Origin: Sapria himalayana
Taxonomy: Eukaryota; Streptophyta; Magnoliopsida; Malpighiales; Rafflesiaceae
NCBI GenBank assembly: GCA_029783825.1
Contig: JAREIK010010198.1
Span: 62,001-126,000, forward strand
Direction: 5' to 3'
Length of the DNA stretch: 64,000 bases
How positions within the stretch are numbered: the stretch's first letter is position 1; every line of letters starts with the position of its first letter. Shown here in pieces: positions 62,761 to 64,000 of the stretch. Both the position numbers and the translations under genes were made by a program. The notes beneath the pieces were generated by a model. That model searched no databases. It was given only the letters and a program-made list of their open reading frames with translations, and was not told the DNA's origin.

Positions 62761-62775
62761 TTATAATTTTAATTA
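62745..62775. other. Satellite polarity switch, '-' to '+'
   Basis: Left of the join, '-' polarity text stops in the CAAAACCCAAATTGATTCA block. From 62761 the text reads '+' (TTATAATTTTAATTATTTATT), entering the AT core of a monomer like that at 3.5 kb. The shared TTCATTATAATTTT string at the join may be microhomology, since ATTCATTATAATTTT is a normal '+' motif. Confidence 0.85.
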
Positions 62776-64000
62776 TTTATTAGTTTATTTTTATAGAAAT
62801 ATTAATAGTAATATAATTTTAATTATTACAAAATAAATAATGAGTGAGACATATATAATATAAATAAATTATTATTTATGAAAAAAATATATAAGCTTAT
62901 AAAAATAAACAAAATTTCAAAAATTTAAAATTTTATTTAGTAATATAATTTAGTTTGATTTTGAATTATTTAGGGTTCTGCAAATATATTTTAATTAATA
63001 TCTATCTTATTAATAATAGTTTATTAATTTATTTTTTGATCATCCAAGGTTATAAACTTTGAAAAAATTATTAATAATTAATTTATGAATTATTAATATC
63101 TATCTTATTTTATATTTTGAAAAATATAAAATCATATTTTAGAACTATTAAAAAATTTTTATATCTTCAAAGGTTTTAACCTTTGAAGATCACGAAAATT
63201 CATAAAAATAAATTTTTTGTCATTTCATTAATTAAATAAAACCTATAAATACCTAAATGTGTAAACATATAAATCAATAAACTCATTAACCCCAAAACCA
63301 TAATAAACTTAAACCATTAAATAGGTATACCCTGAATAATTAATCATAAATCTCATTTTTATTAGTATTCATTATAATTTTATATATACATTTTAATTAT
63401 TTATAAGTTTATTTTTATAGAAATATAAATTAAAAAATAAATTAACTGTTAGACAAATATAATTTAAATAATTTATTTTTCATCAAAAAATATATAAGCT
63501 TATAAATGGATACAAAAATTTAAAATTTAATATTTATATTTAGTAAAATATTTCACTTTGATTTTGAATCATTTTAGGTTTTGTAAATATATTTTAAACA
63601 ATATTTATCTTATTAATAATTGTTTATTAATCTTTTGTAAGATCATTATTATTATATATATCAATATAATTGTTTATATTGAATTTACATGATATATAAT
63701 TATTAAAATCATCATAACTAAATATAGTATTCACATTTAAAAAAAATTTAAAAATTATTATAGTTTCAAAGGTTATATCCTGCAAAAATGAAAACAAATA
63801 TCAAAAAAAAAAATTTGTTATTTTATTTTTTAAATATAACATATAAACTACTAAATGCCTAAACACTTAAATCAATAAATTCTTAAATCCCAAAACTCCT
63901 AAATATATAATCTTTTAAACCTGTATATTTTATCTTATTAATAATAGTTTTATTTAATATCTATCTTATTAATATATTTTACTTTGATTTTGAATCATTT
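62761..64000 (+). repeat. Satellite array, '+' polarity, block 8 (runs off window)
   Basis: Two monomers in '+' polarity. They follow 3.5-3.9 kb first and then 8.85-9.6 kb, ending exactly where the block-1 sequence would be at about 9604. The first monomer is rearranged at 63040-63130, with a displaced, damaged palindrome-like piece at 63046. The intact palindrome is at 63163-63190 and another variant near 63771. No gene is seen. Confidence 0.92.
63163..63190. repeat. Palindrome variant with paired T/C-A/G change
   Basis: The arms ATCTTCAAAGGTT (63163-63175) and AACCTTTGAAGAT (63178-63190) are exact reverse complements around TT. Relative to the common ATTTTCAAAGGTT, a T-to-C change on the left is mirrored by A-to-G on the right. 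This is a second independent case of paired arm change. Confidence 0.88.

Noticed and set aside
1..64000. Plastid or mitochondrial DNA insertion as the source of the AT-rich sequence.
   Set aside because: No organellar gene, tRNA or rRNA is recognisable. The tandem monomer structure explains the composition.

Overview
This window looks like repeat-dense nuclear DNA of a flowering plant. Most of it is a very AT-rich tandem satellite. It carries a degenerate hAT transposon with plant-type BED-finger and hATC transposase remains, and several copies of a less AT-rich 'island' that ends one module in AATAAA, an A-run and degenerate CCCTAAA-type (plant telomere-like) DNA. I see no intact protein-coding gene, no rRNA or tRNA gene and no CRISPR array. 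Most open frames in the window are short, AT-rich and incidental to the satellite. The species cannot be read from the sequence.

Satellite. The monomer is about 600 bp, with a ~750 bp variant. Read in the '+' polarity it contains, in order: a block of degenerate telomere-like octamers (TAAANNNN, phased every 8 bp); an AT-rich core; usually one HindIII-type palindrome (TATAAGCTTATA); a conserved AT segment; and a near-perfect 26-bp palindrome (TTTTCAAAGGTTA plus its reverse complement), often followed by a second hairpin. Polarity is '+' from about 1.5 to 28.4 kb, '-' from 28.4 to 62.76 kb, and '+' again to the end.

Interruptions. (1) A non-satellite island of about 2.45 kb is seen as a partial copy (1-1540), a full copy (14363-16833), a 240-bp truncated copy (22888-23126) and a full inverted copy (42411-44856). 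(2) A 557-bp insertion (48474-49030) holds what looks like the 3'-terminal exon and trailer of a host gene. (3) A 3.68-kb hAT element (54526-58207) has imperfect terminal inverted repeats, an 8-bp target-site duplication with one mismatch, and a transposase reading frame broken by nine stops and a local frameshift.

Large-scale structure. The '-' arm retraces the '+' arm from its island outward (about 1-11.9 kb against 43.9-34.4 kb). It lacks one ~2.45-kb block, and it jumps over ~6.8 kb that includes the 14.4-16.8 kb island. Within the '-' arm there is a recent 2.19-kb tandem duplication (29.55-33.7 kb) and a ~6.2-kb higher-order period of about ten monomers (49.8-62.7 kb, once the hAT is subtracted). 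Nothing here forms a working gene system. The most unusual signals are the paired, compensating changes in the palindrome arms, the 8-bp phasing of the telomere-like block (7-bp in the islands), and rearrangement junctions or losses that fall in or near the palindromes. Coordinates of array and island edges are good to roughly 10-20 bp.
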